DNA of 25,786 nt from JANNAT01 sp031422555. Lineage in GTDB: Bacteria; Pseudomonadota; Alphaproteobacteria; Rhodobacterales; Rhodobacteraceae. Shown here in pieces: positions 15,557-23,033 of the stretch. The position numbers and the translations under genes were made by a program. Within the stretch, counting starts at the first letter, position 1, and each line of letters starts with the position of its first letter. The notes under the pieces were generated by a model. It made no database searches, was not told the origin of the DNA, and was given only the letters and a program-made list of their open reading frames with translations. The stretch is taken from positions 1 through 25,786 of the forward strand of contig JANPLZ010000103.1 in the NCBI GenBank assembly GCA_031422555.1, read 5' to 3'.

Positions 15557-17323
15557 TTAGCCTTCGGTGCCGGTGGCGGGGGCGTCTTCGACATCATCGG
15601 CGGTGGTTGTGGCGATGGCAAAGCTGCGCAAGATGAAATCGGGCACATGATCGCCCATGCCCACCACGCGTTCGCCGTGATCCCGGCTGTTCTGGTTGCG
15701 GTAATCGCGGCGCGGCTCATCCCGGCGCGGCTCGTGGCGGCGGTCGTCGTGCCCACGATCTTGAGGACTACGATCTTGAGGGCTGCGATCTTGAGGGCTA
15801 CGATCCTCGCGTCGCGGCTCATCCCGGCGCGACTCGTCCCGACGGGCATCCTCGCGGCGCGGCTCTGACCGGCGGTCATCACTGCTGTCGCGTGCCCGAT
15901 CTTCACGGGGGCCACGATCTTCACGGGGGCCACGGTCTTCGCGACGGTTCTCTTGGCGGGAATCGTTGCGGGCCTCACCGCGCGGGGCGCGGGCAACTTC
16001 GGCCGGGGCTGCGGCGGCCTCAACCGCTGCCACTTCGGCGACAGCGGCCACAGCCACAACGGCGGCGTCGCGCGGGGCACGATCGCTGCGCCCCCGTCCG
16101 CCCCGGCTGCGGCTGCTGCGTTCTTCGCCGCTGCGCTCTGGGCGGGCGACAGTCTCAGACGCACCGTCGACAGCGCCCTCGGGCACAACACCCGCAGGAA
16201 TGGCCATTTTCACCAAGGATTCGATGGCCTTAAGATATTTCTCATCCGATGGCACCGCGATGGTGAACGCTTTGCCCAAACGGCCCGCGCGCCCGGTGCG
16301 GCCAATGCGGTGCACGTAATCTTCGGGATGCGACGGCACGTCAAAGTTGAACACATGGCTGACGGCGGGAATATCGAGGCCCCGCGCGGCCACATCTGAC
16401 GCCACAAGTAAATGCACCGATCCATCACGAAAACCGTCCAGCGTGCGGGTGCGCACCGACTGATCCAGATCACCATGAATAGGCGAAGCATTAAAGCCGT
16501 GCTGTTTCAACGATTTGGCCACCACATCGACATCCATCTTGCGGTTGCAAAAGATGATGGCGTTGGTGCAAGCCTCGCCTTCCGCGCGGATCAGGGCGCG
16601 CAAAACGGCGCGCTTTTCGGCAAAGCTGCGGTCTTTGCGGGTGGGCGCGAATTGGAACAGCTTTTGTTCAATCGTGGTGGATGCGGTGGCTTGGCGCGCC
16701 ACTTCGATCTTCACGGCGCCGGTCAGGAACGTATTGGTGATCCGTTCAATTTCCGGGGCCATCGTGGCGGAATAAAAGAACGTTTGCCGGGTGAACGGGG
16801 TCAGCGCGAAAATACGCTCAATATCGGGGATAAAGCCCATATCCAGCATCCGGTCGGCCTCATCCACCACCATGATCTGCACGCCGGTCAGCAACAGTTT
16901 GCCCCGTTCGTGGTGATCAAGCAGGCGGCCGGGGGTGGCAATCAGCACATCGACGCCACGGTCGATCAGCTTGTCTTGTTCGCCAAACGACACGCCGCCG
17001 ATCAAAAGCGCTTTGGTCAGTTTGGTGTATTTGGCATAAACTTCAAAGTTTTCGGCCACTTGCGCCGCCAGTTCGCGGGTTGGGCACAGCACAAGGCTGC
17101 GCGGCATCCGTGCCTTGGCACGGCCCTGACCCAACAAAGTGATCATCGGCAGGGTAAAGCTGGCGGTTTTGCCCGTGCCGGTTTGCGCGATGCCCAGCAC
17201 GTCTTTGCCTTGCAAAGCATGCGGGATCGCCTGTTCCTGAATGGGCGTCGGTGTTTCATAGCCTGCTTCGGCCACGGCGCGCAGCACACGGGGATCAAGC
17301 GCTAAATCAGAGAATTTGGTCAT
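15557..17323 (-). CDS. DEAD-box RNA helicase, RhlE type, with long charged tail
   Basis: The product has 588 residues and is an ATP-dependent RNA helicase. Core motifs are complete: Q-motif TPIQEQAIP, Walker A AQTGTGKT (46-53), PTRELAAQ (81-88), DEAD (154-157), SAT (185-187), VASDVAARGLD (308-318) and HRIGRTGR (338-345). From about residue 385 the protein turns into a low-complexity tail: Arg/Ser/Gly, then an Ala/Val-rich stretch, then Asp/Arg/Glu repeats with GPREDR and SPQDR units, ending in a short conserved-looking segment (VVGMGDHVPDFILRSF). The start at MTKFSDLALDP is chosen because an AGGA (17329-17332) lies five bases upstream; the frame continues upstream without helicase homology. 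The likely role is RNA remodelling in ribosome assembly or decay, perhaps cold-related. Confidence 0.93.
   Translation of the reverse strand: MTKFSDLALDPRVLRAVAEAGYETPTPIQEQAIPHALQGKDVLGIAQTGTGKTASFTLPMITLLGQGRAKARMPRSLVLCPTRELAAQVAENFEVYAKYTKLTKALLIGGVSFGEQDKLIDRGVDVLIATPGRLLDHHERGKLLLTGVQIMVVDEADRMLDMGFIPDIERIFALTPFTRQTFFYSATMAPEIERITNTFLTGAVKIEVARQATASTTIEQKLFQFAPTRKDRSFAEKRAVLRALIRAEGEACTNAIIFCNRKMDVDVVAKSLKQHGFNASPIHGDLDQSVRTRTLDGFRDGSVHLLVASDVAARGLDIPAVSHVFNFDVPSHPEDYVHRIGRTGRAGRLGKAFTIAVPSDEKYLKAIESLVKMAIPAGVVPEGAVDGASETVARPERSGEERSSRSRGGRGRSDRAPRDAAVVAVAAVAEVAAVEAAAAPAEVARAPRGEARNDSRQENRREDRGPREDRGPREDRARDSSDDRRSEPRREDARRDESRRDEPRREDRSPQDRSPQDRSPQDRGHDDRRHEPRRDEPRRDYRNQNSRDHGERVVGMGDHVPDFILRSFAIATTTADDVEDAPATGTEG
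15757..15801 (-). repeat. Three 15-bp tandem repeats in the helicase tail
   Basis: The units 15757-15771, 15772-15786 and 15787-15801 (each GATCTTGAGG plus five bases on the plus strand) encode three SPQDR-type five-residue repeats on the minus strand, followed by a diverged fourth. In-frame repeats like these expand or shrink readily. Confidence 0.85.
15898..15933 (-). repeat. Two 18-bp tandem repeats in the helicase tail
   Basis: Two identical 18-bp units (15898-15915 and 15916-15933) encode GPREDR-type six-residue repeats. A partial third copy follows from 15934. Confidence 0.85.
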
Positions 17324-17338
17324 TTGCGTCCTAAAGAT

Positions 17339-17410
17339 GCGGGTTCGGCCCGCAAAAGTTGAAGGGACGCTGCATTCCGGGCGCCCCGGCATCTGGGGGC
17401 ATCATGCCCC
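17339..17410 (-). promoter_or_regulatory. Hairpin-rich leader upstream of the helicase
   Basis: Three short perfect stems lie in the 90 bases upstream of the helicase start: GCGGG/CCCGC (17339-17353, loop TTCGG), CCGGG/CCCGG (17377-17389) and GGGGCA/TGCCCC (17396-17410). If transcription starts farther upstream, all are in the mRNA leader, with the first ending seven bases from the AGGA ribosome binding site. Confidence 0.4.
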
Positions 17411-17479
17411 GCACCTGCGCGGTTATCGCAGATTTCAGGCAGGGTCAAGGTTGGCCCCGGTGGCGGCTGCGCCATAACA

Positions 17480-17508
17480 TTGCGGCGTTGTATTCGGGCA
17501 AATATGCT
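17480..17508 (+). promoter_or_regulatory. Weak sigma70-like promoter candidate
   Basis: TTGCGG (17480-17485), a 17-base spacer and TATGCT (17503-17508) lie 72 bases before the small exported protein at 17581. Each box matches consensus only in part. The 257-base region 17324-17580 between the two divergent genes holds nothing else I recognise besides the hairpins. Confidence 0.3.
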
Positions 17509-17580
17509 GTAGTCTGGTGCTATTAATCACGCCTAATTTTGAACTGTCATTTTCACGTTTTCATTCTGTCAGGACATTTG

Positions 17581-18030
17581 ATGCAGCAGTTTTTGCTTGT
17601 GATTTTCTTACCTTTTTTTGCTATGTCTTTGCCGGGGTTCGCCGACCCGGCGATAGCGCGTAAAGTGCCGGGTTACGCGTTGCACTTGAACGTCACCTCT
17701 GCCGATCAAACCTATGGGCTGTTCTTTGTGGCGGCCAAGAATACCCCTTGTGCCTTTTTACGCTTCCGGGTTTCGGTGGCGGGCAGTGCGATCCTCACGC
17801 CCGCCTTGCCGCCGGGGGGGGCGATTGTTGTCGAGATTCCAAAAGGCACGCCGGTTGGTCTGTATCCGGTGACGGTGGCGGCAGTGGGGTGCAGGGCCGA
17901 TCTGTCGCTGGTGCGCAGCGTGGTGCGGCACAAACGATCGCCCGATCACGGCGCGCGCGCGCTGGCGGCTTTAGCGTGTAAAGATCAAGGCCAGCCCCAC
18001 CACCGCCAGAACTGCGCCGCCCCAGCTTAG
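17581..18030 (+). CDS. Small putative exported protein, unknown function
   Basis: The product has 149 residues. A hydrophobic N-terminus (MQQFLLVIFLPFFAMSLPGF, then ADPA) looks like a signal peptide. The mature part is beta-rich, with VPGYALHLNVTSADQTYGLF, two central Cys (in NTPCAFLRF and VGCRADL) and one near the end (ALACKDQG). The ATG at 17581 has AGGA (17571-17574) six bases upstream, which decides against the earlier in-frame ATG at 17539. The last 60 bases overlap the 3' end of the transporter gene on the other strand, and the tail there (GQPHHRQNCAAPA) looks like antisense coding. No family is recognised. Confidence 0.55.
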   Translation: MQQFLLVIFLPFFAMSLPGFADPAIARKVPGYALHLNVTSADQTYGLFFVAAKNTPCAFLRFRVSVAGSAILTPALPPGGAIVVEIPKGTPVGLYPVTVAAVGCRADLSLVRSVVRHKRSPDHGARALAALACKDQGQPHHRQNCAAPA

Positions 18031-18858
18031 CCCCGAGGGCCGCTGCCCGGTGCGTGCCCAAAGCAATGGCAGAATGATCACCGGCGAGGTGGCCGAAAGC
18101 GTGGCGATGATGCCGGTTTTCGACCCCTGCAGCGCGTATAAAAACAGCGTCATGCCGATCAGCAGGCCGATAATGGCGGTGATGGCGGTCAGGATCAGCA
18201 CCGGTCGGGGGATGGTTTCGGGCCGCGCGGGGGCAAGCGGCGTGGCGGCCAGCAGGCCCATCGCCAGACCCGACGCGCCCACCCGGATCAGCGAGGCCAT
18301 GTAGGGGTCCAGCCCCGCCGTCATCACCGGTCGCGCAATCAGCGATCCCACCGCCTGGCCAAATGCGCCCATCAGCCCCAGCGCCACCCCTAGCAGCAGC
18401 GTGCCCTGCACGGCTTCGAGCCGGTGCGCATCGCGGCCCGGGCGGCCCATGATCGCCAGCGCAACCCCGGCAATGGTGATGCCAATGCCAAGAACCGCGC
18501 GCCACGCCAGCGTCTCGTCCAGCACCGCCCAGCCCAACATCGCCGCCATCGGCGCGTTCAGCGCAAACACCGCCGCCGCCCGGCGCGGACCGATCTGGCC
18601 CACGGCGGCAAAGTTGAACGTATCGCCGACCAAAATGCCGATGATGCCGGAAATTGCCAACACCAACACCACCCCCCAGCCCGGCGCAAGCCAGCCTTGG
18701 GTAAAAAGCAGAATTACCAAAAGTAACAGTGCTACAAACACTTGGCGGATCAAATTAAAGTAAAATGGTCCCACCGCGCGCACCGCATCCGATGCAATCA
18801 AACCGGTGATGGCCCAACAGGTGGCAGTGCCAAGTGCGGCCAGTTCATGCAGCGGCAC
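17971..18858 (-). CDS. EamA/DMT-family membrane transporter
   Basis: The product has 295 residues, about ten membrane helices and two EamA repeats, as in drug/metabolite exporters such as RhaT- or YdcZ-like permeases. The first repeat begins ELAALGTATCWAITGLIASD. The second repeat includes IGLLIGMTLFLYALQGSKTG and ATSPVIILPLLWARTGQRP, a typical signature. The substrate is unknown. GTG at 18858 is preferred over TTG at 18864 because AGGA (18866-18869) lies seven bases before the GTG but only one before the TTG. That AGGA overlaps the prfC stop codon, so the two genes are probably co-transcribed and coupled. Confidence 0.9.
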   Translation of the reverse strand: MPLHELAALGTATCWAITGLIASDAVRAVGPFYFNLIRQVFVALLLLVILLFTQGWLAPGWGVVLVLAISGIIGILVGDTFNFAAVGQIGPRRAAAVFALNAPMAAMLGWAVLDETLAWRAVLGIGITIAGVALAIMGRPGRDAHRLEAVQGTLLLGVALGLMGAFGQAVGSLIARPVMTAGLDPYMASLIRVGASGLAMGLLAATPLAPARPETIPRPVLILTAITAIIGLLIGMTLFLYALQGSKTGIIATLSATSPVIILPLLWARTGQRPSGLSWGGAVLAVVGLALIFTR

Positions 18859-18867
18859 CGCCAAATC

Positions 18868-20463
18868 CTACACCATCATCTCTTTTGTCGCGGTCAGTTT
18901 CAACGCCGGATAATCGCGTTCGATGCGGTCGATGTCCCATTTCAGCCGGGTCAGAAACACCGTGTCGCCGTCGCTGTCGGTGGCGATATGGCCCTTGTTG
19001 ACGTTGGTGAATTTCTCAACTTCCGCTTTGGCGCCCGAAACCCAGCGGGCCGAGGTGAACTGCGACGGCTCGAACCGCACGGGCAGCGAATATTCCTGTT
19101 CAATCCGGCTGGCCAGCACCTCAAACTGCAAGGGGCCTACGACGCCGACGATATAGCCCGACCCGATCATCGGTTTGAACACCTTGGCGGCCCCTTCCTC
19201 GGCGAATTGCATCAGGGCTTTTTCCAGATGCTTGGCCTTCATCGGATCGCCCGCGCGCACCACTTGCAACAATTCCGGCGCAAAAGACGGAATGCCGGTA
19301 AAGCGCAACGTCTCGCCCTCGGTCAGCGCGTCGCCGATGCGCAACTGGCCGTGGTTCGGGATGCCGATGATGTCACCGGCCCACGCCTCTTCGGCCAATT
19401 CGCGGTCAGCAGCCAGAAACATCACCGGGTTGGCGATGGCCATCTGCTTTTTGCTGCGCACATGGGTCAGTTTCATGCCGCGTTCAAAATGCCCGGACGC
19501 CAGCCGCACAAAGGCCACCCGGTCGCGGTGTTTGGGGTCCATGTTGGCCTGCACTTTGAAAACGAAGCCGGTCACGGTTTTCTCATCCGGGGCCACGCCG
19601 CGTTCGGCGGCTTTTTGCACTTGCGGTTCTGGCCCGAATTCGCCCATGCCGTCCATCAACTCTTTGACGCCAAAGGAATTGATCGCCGAGCCAAACCAGA
19701 TCGGCGTCATCGAGCCATTCAGAAACGCCGCGCGGTCAAATTTTGGCAGCAACTCGCGGGCCATTTCCAATTCTTCCCGCAGTTTCACCAGCAATTCGGC
19801 GGGCACATGATCGGCCAGCTTTGGGTCCTCAAGGCCGGTGATCTGGATGGTTTCGGCCACTTTGTTGCGGTCGGCGCGGTCCATGATTTCCAGCCGGTCG
19901 TGCAGCAGATCATAGGCCCCGACAAATTCGCGGCCGGTGCCAATCGGCCAACTGGCAGGCGTGACGTCAATCGCCAGATTTTCCTGAATCTCATCAATGA
20001 TTTCAAACACATCACGCGATTCGCGGTCCATCTTGTTGCAAAATGTCAGGATCGGCAGATCGCGCAACCGGCACACTTCGAACAGCTTTTGGGTTTGCGA
20101 CTCCACGCCTTTGGCCCCGTCAATCACCATGATGGCGGCGTCCACAGCGGTCAGCGTGCGGTAGGTGTCTTCGGAAAAATCGCTGTGACCGGGGGTATCG
20201 ACAAGGTTGAAGCGGTAGTGCCGGAAATCGAACGACATCGCCGATGCCGACACCGAAATCCCGCGTTCCTGTTCCATTTTCATAAAATCTGACCGGGTGC
20301 GCCGCGCCTCGCCTTTGGCGCGCACTTGACCGGCCATCTGAATGGCCCCACCGAACAGCAGGAATTTCTCGGTCAGCGTGGTTTTTCCGGCGTCGGGGTG
20401 CGAGATGATCGCAAAGGTCCGGCGGCGGGCAATTTCAGGCGGCAGGGGGGCGTGATTGGTCAT
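18868..20463 (-). CDS. prfC: Peptide chain release factor 3 (RF3)
   Basis: The product has 531 residues. RF3 is a GTPase that recycles RF1 and RF2 from the ribosome after termination. GTPase motifs are present: SHPDAGKTT (21-29), RGIS (67-70), DTPGH (89-93) and NKMD (143-146). Length and the run PGHSDFSEDTYRTLTAVDAA are diagnostic against EF-G and LepA. The C-terminal domain III includes QFEVLASRIEQEY. The ATG at 20463 (MTNHAPLPPEIARR) is chosen over an upstream in-frame ATG at 20523 because family proteins start near the G1 motif. It is divergent to the promoter at 20517 and is followed by the transporter gene. Confidence 0.97.
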   Translation of the reverse strand: MTNHAPLPPEIARRRTFAIISHPDAGKTTLTEKFLLFGGAIQMAGQVRAKGEARRTRSDFMKMEQERGISVSASAMSFDFRHYRFNLVDTPGHSDFSEDTYRTLTAVDAAIMVIDGAKGVESQTQKLFEVCRLRDLPILTFCNKMDRESRDVFEIIDEIQENLAIDVTPASWPIGTGREFVGAYDLLHDRLEIMDRADRNKVAETIQITGLEDPKLADHVPAELLVKLREELEMARELLPKFDRAAFLNGSMTPIWFGSAINSFGVKELMDGMGEFGPEPQVQKAAERGVAPDEKTVTGFVFKVQANMDPKHRDRVAFVRLASGHFERGMKLTHVRSKKQMAIANPVMFLAADRELAEEAWAGDIIGIPNHGQLRIGDALTEGETLRFTGIPSFAPELLQVVRAGDPMKAKHLEKALMQFAEEGAAKVFKPMIGSGYIVGVVGPLQFEVLASRIEQEYSLPVRFEPSQFTSARWVSGAKAEVEKFTNVNKGHIATDSDGDTVFLTRLKWDIDRIERDYPALKLTATKEMMV

Positions 20464-20516
20464 GGGCAGGGTCTTAATGCCAAACGCGCCACCCCGCAAC
20501 CGCCGCAAGCGCCGTC

Positions 20517-20545
20517 TTGTCATCGTTACATCGTTGCGTTAGAAT
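20517..20545 (+). promoter_or_regulatory. Strong sigma70-type promoter
   Basis: TTGTCA (20517-20522), a 17-base spacer and TAGAAT (20540-20545) each match five of six consensus bases. Transcription would begin near 20552, giving a leader of about 27 bases with GGAGGG (20569-20574) before the ATG at 20579. Confidence 0.7.
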
Positions 20546-20578
20546 GAGAACATTAAAAGAACATTTTTGGAGGGTGCC

Positions 20579-20944
20579 ATGACGGTAAATGAAATCGCCC
20601 AAGCCTTGGTTGACGGTTGCCGCGAGGGGCGCGCCAAGGAAAATCTTGATGTGCTTTACGCCCCCGACGCCGTTTCGGTAGAGGCCGCAGATTTTGGGCA
20701 GGGGCGTGAAACGCATGGCCTTGCAGGCATCCATGGCAAGCATGAGTGGTGGGAATCGACGGTGGTCGTGCATTCCAGCGCTGTCGACGGCCCGTTTTTG
20801 CACGGCGACAACAGCTTTGCGGTGATCTTTGACATTGATTCCGAAGATAAAACATCGGGCAAACGCGGGCAGATGCGCGAAGTTGGCATTTACCATGTGG
20901 CAGGCGGAAAAATCACCCGGGAAGAATTTTTCTACGGCAGCTAA
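20579..20944 (+). CDS. NTF2/SnoaL-like domain protein
   Basis: The product has 121 residues. The pattern of an N-terminal helix (EIAQALVDGCREGRAKENLD), then YAPDAVSVEA, GLAGIHGKHEWWES and the closing strands VGIYHVAGGKITREEFFY matches the cone-shaped NTF2-like fold seen in SnoaL and ketosteroid isomerase relatives. Such proteins bind small hydrophobic ligands or act as isomerases or cyclases, but this one cannot be assigned. The start is set by GGAGGG four bases upstream. A clear promoter precedes it, and the convergent Hint gene ends only four bases after its stop. Confidence 0.8.
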   Translation: MTVNEIAQALVDGCREGRAKENLDVLYAPDAVSVEAADFGQGRETHGLAGIHGKHEWWESTVVVHSSAVDGPFLHGDNSFAVIFDIDSEDKTSGKRGQMREVGIYHVAGGKITREEFFYGS

Positions 20945-20948
20945 AACA

Positions 20949-21959
20949 TCAGCGGGTTTTGGCGGGGGCGGGTTGCAAAATCCCCCCCAATGCCGCGCGC
21001 CCGGCTTCGGTGCCAAAATGTTGCAGCTGCGACAGTCCGGGAAAGCGGGCCTTCACTTCGGCCGCAAGATCGGGCGGCAGGCGGTTGACGGTGGCATCGG
21101 TGACCATAAGGCTTTCGGCGGGCACGCCTTCGGCGTAAATAATTTCGTGGCGGTCAAACACCAGACTGAAATAATCGACAAACCCGCCCGCGCGCAGAAA
21201 AATCGCGGTGCCGTCCACCAGATGCTTGGCTTGCACCAACAATTCCGCTGTGGGCAGGCCTGCGGTGCGGCTGCGTTGATACAAAAACATCCGGTGGTGC
21301 TGGCTGACGATCAGATCGCCGGTATTGCCCATCGCGCCCGCCGAAATAACCACCGGCGCAAAGGCCCCCACGGCGCGCAGCGTGGTCGCCCCGATCCAGC
21401 GGATGGGCTGGCCACCGTGATCGCGGGTCAGCGCCTTGTCACCCGGAACCAGATCTTCGATGGCGCGTTGCTGGCCGGTGGCAAGCGTGATCACCGTGCC
21501 GCGGGCAAAGGAAATGCACAAGAAATCCGACAGGGTCAGCCGCTCCGGGGCCTCTTCGATTTTCAACAGCGTGTAATTCACCCCCGCCGCCATCGGCGAC
21601 AGCGGCAGCGCATAGCGGCTGCCATCGGGCAGCGCCACCAGAAGCAACTCTACCCGGTCACCGTCCGCCGTCATCAGGGCATAGCGCGCCTCGATCACCA
21701 GCGCATCGCCGGGGGTGCCGATCTGGCTGCCCATGGCAACTTGTTGGCGGCCGTTTTGCGGCTGCGTCACGCCCAGACGGCGCGGTTGTTCCGCTGCATC
21801 CAACGCATAGACATCGCCGGGATACACCTGATCCGGTCCGCCCAGCCCATCGCCAAGGTTGACGCCCTGACTGACATACACCGCATCGGCGCGCAGCACT
21901 TGGCAGGCGTGACCGGGAAGGTCGGGGTTGGGCGGCAAATGGGCGGCGGTATCGGTCAT
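20949..21959 (-). CDS. Hint-domain protein (Hedgehog/intein fold, Hint_2 type)
   Basis: The product has 336 residues. The centre holds a Hint domain: CISFARGTVITLATGQ (148-163), then IEDLVPGDKALTRDHGGQPI and RWIG, and later VSQHHRMFLY. In inteins and hedgehog relatives the nucleophile stands just before the F-x-x-G-T run. Here that place is Ser150, with Cys148 two residues earlier. The N-terminal half (1-140) is a beta-rich region found in Rhodobacterales Hint proteins. No signal peptide or RTX repeats are seen. The start MTDTAAHLPP at 21959 is chosen because the upstream in-frame stretch is low in homology. The role is unknown; self-cleavage is possible but not shown. Confidence 0.85.
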   Translation of the reverse strand: MTDTAAHLPPNPDLPGHACQVLRADAVYVSQGVNLGDGLGGPDQVYPGDVYALDAAEQPRRLGVTQPQNGRQQVAMGSQIGTPGDALVIEARYALMTADGDRVELLLVALPDGSRYALPLSPMAAGVNYTLLKIEEAPERLTLSDFLCISFARGTVITLATGQQRAIEDLVPGDKALTRDHGGQPIRWIGATTLRAVGAFAPVVISAGAMGNTGDLIVSQHHRMFLYQRSRTAGLPTAELLVQAKHLVDGTAIFLRAGGFVDYFSLVFDRHEIIYAEGVPAESLMVTDATVNRLPPDLAAEVKARFPGLSQLQHFGTEAGRAALGGILQPAPAKTR

Positions 21960-22080
21960 CCGGGGTCTGGCGATCTGGCAAAAGGGCAGGGGAAAAGTGG
22001 CACATGGTGGGGCGATATCTAACGTGGTCTCAAGGCATAAATAAGGAAAGATTTCAAGACTGTCAGCGCCCAGTGCGGGT

Positions 22081-22109
22081 TTGCGGCCTTTGCGCGGCAC
22101 TGATAGGCT
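22081..22109 (+). promoter_or_regulatory. Weak promoter candidate before the SDR gene
   Basis: TTGCGG (22081-22086), a 17-base spacer and TAGGCT (22104-22109) lie 39 bases upstream of the SDR ATG. The match to consensus is partial. The 189-base region between the two divergent genes shows no other recognised element. Confidence 0.3.
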
Positions 22110-22148
22110 AAAGAAAATCGGGATAAATCCGGCAAAAAGGAGACGACG

Positions 22149-22943
22149 ATGGATTTGGGCATCAAAGGCAAGCGGGCGCTGGTGTGCGCCGGGTCCAAGG
22201 GGCTGGGGCGCGGCTGTGCGATGGCTTTGGCCGAAGCCGGGGTGGATCTGATCCTGAACGCGCGCGGCGAGGCGGCCTTGCAGGCGACCGCGGCCGAGAT
22301 TCGCGCAAGTTTTGGCGTGGCTGTCACCACCGTTGCCGCCGATATCACCTCGGACGCGGGGCGCGATCTGGTTATGGCGGCAGTCGCCGCAGATGGCGGG
22401 CGCGCGGTGAATATCTTGATCACCAATGCCGCAGGCCCGCCGCCCGGCCTGTGGTCAGACTGGAGCCGCGATGATTTTCTGCGCGCCATTGATGGCAATA
22501 TGCTGACGCCGATTGCGTTGATGCAGGCGCTGCTGCCCGCCATGATCGCGCAAGGCTGGGGCCGGGTGGTCAACATCACCTCGCAATCGGTCAAATCGCC
22601 GATCCCGCAACTGGGCCTGTCCAACACGGCGCGGGCCGGGTTGACCGGCTTTGTGGCGGGCACCGCGCGGCAAGTGGCCCCGCTGGGGGTTGCGATCAAT
22701 AATCTGCTGCCCGGCATCCATGACACCGACCGCGCGACCTTTCTTGACAGCGGCGTGATGGCGGCGCGGGGGATTTCGATGGCGGAGGCGCGGGCCGAAC
22801 GCTTTGCCACCATCCCGGCGCGGCGCTATGGCACGGCGGCGGAATTTGGCGCGATGGCGGCGTTTTTGTGCAGCCAACACGCGGGTTTTATCGTCGGGCA
22901 GAACATCTTGCTGGACGGCGGCGCGGTAAACGCCACGTTCTAG
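22149..22943 (+). CDS. Atypical short-chain dehydrogenase/reductase
   Basis: The product has 264 residues with a Rossmann fold, resembling 3-oxoacyl-ACP reductase FabG. The nucleotide loop reads CAGSKGLGRG (13-22), in place of the usual TGxxxGxG. NITNAAG-type strand residues (LITNAAGPP) are present. Around the active site, Ser145 is present but the positions of the catalytic Tyr and Lys, 13 and 17 residues later, are Ser158 and Arg162 (LSNTARAGL). This fits the known SDR subgroup described as beta-ketoacyl-reductase-like but lacking a perfect catalytic tetrad. The C-terminus ends with the standard VGQNILLDGGAV. AAGGAG (22137-22142) six bases before ATG fixes the start. The substrate is unknown. 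Confidence 0.88.
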   Translation: MDLGIKGKRALVCAGSKGLGRGCAMALAEAGVDLILNARGEAALQATAAEIRASFGVAVTTVAADITSDAGRDLVMAAVAADGGRAVNILITNAAGPPPGLWSDWSRDDFLRAIDGNMLTPIALMQALLPAMIAQGWGRVVNITSQSVKSPIPQLGLSNTARAGLTGFVAGTARQVAPLGVAINNLLPGIHDTDRATFLDSGVMAARGISMAEARAERFATIPARRYGTAAEFGAMAAFLCSQHAGFIVGQNILLDGGAVNATF

Positions 22944-22989
22944 CCGGCACCGCCGGTTATTGATCAGGGCCAACTTTTGCCAAAACGCC

Positions 22990-23015
22990 GGTTTGGGCGG
23001 CGGCTTGCCCAAACC
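22990..23015. promoter_or_regulatory. Perfect 9-bp inverted repeat between SDR and ABC genes
   Basis: Arms GGTTTGGGC (22990-22998) and GCCCAAACC (23007-23015) flank an 8-base loop. A smaller hairpin, AGCCGGC-ACC-GCCGGTT (22942-22958), lies over the SDR stop. Neither is followed by a T-run. They may end SDR transcription or act as an operator or attenuator for the ABC gene, which starts 18 bases on. Confidence 0.45.
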
Positions 23016-23033
23016 TTGCGCGGCTGCTAGGGA

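Noticed and set aside
15990..16100. Frameshift in the helicase tail (Ala/Val-rich stretch between charged parts)
   Set aside because: The frame stays open on both sides with matching charged repeats and a plausible conserved C-terminal end, so low-complexity drift explains it better.
17550..17575. WYL-type operator before the small exported protein (two CTGTCA motifs)
   Set aside because: The motifs are direct repeats at the wrong spacing, not an inverted repeat.
18742..20292. Open frame of 516 codons on the plus strand across prfC
   Set aside because: prfC on the other strand has all GTPase motifs. The plus-strand frame has a His/Gln/Arg-rich composition with no domain.
22050..22075. Second WYL operator upstream of the Hint or SDR gene (CTGTCAG near 22060)
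   Set aside because: Only one half-site is present, with no inverted partner at the right distance.
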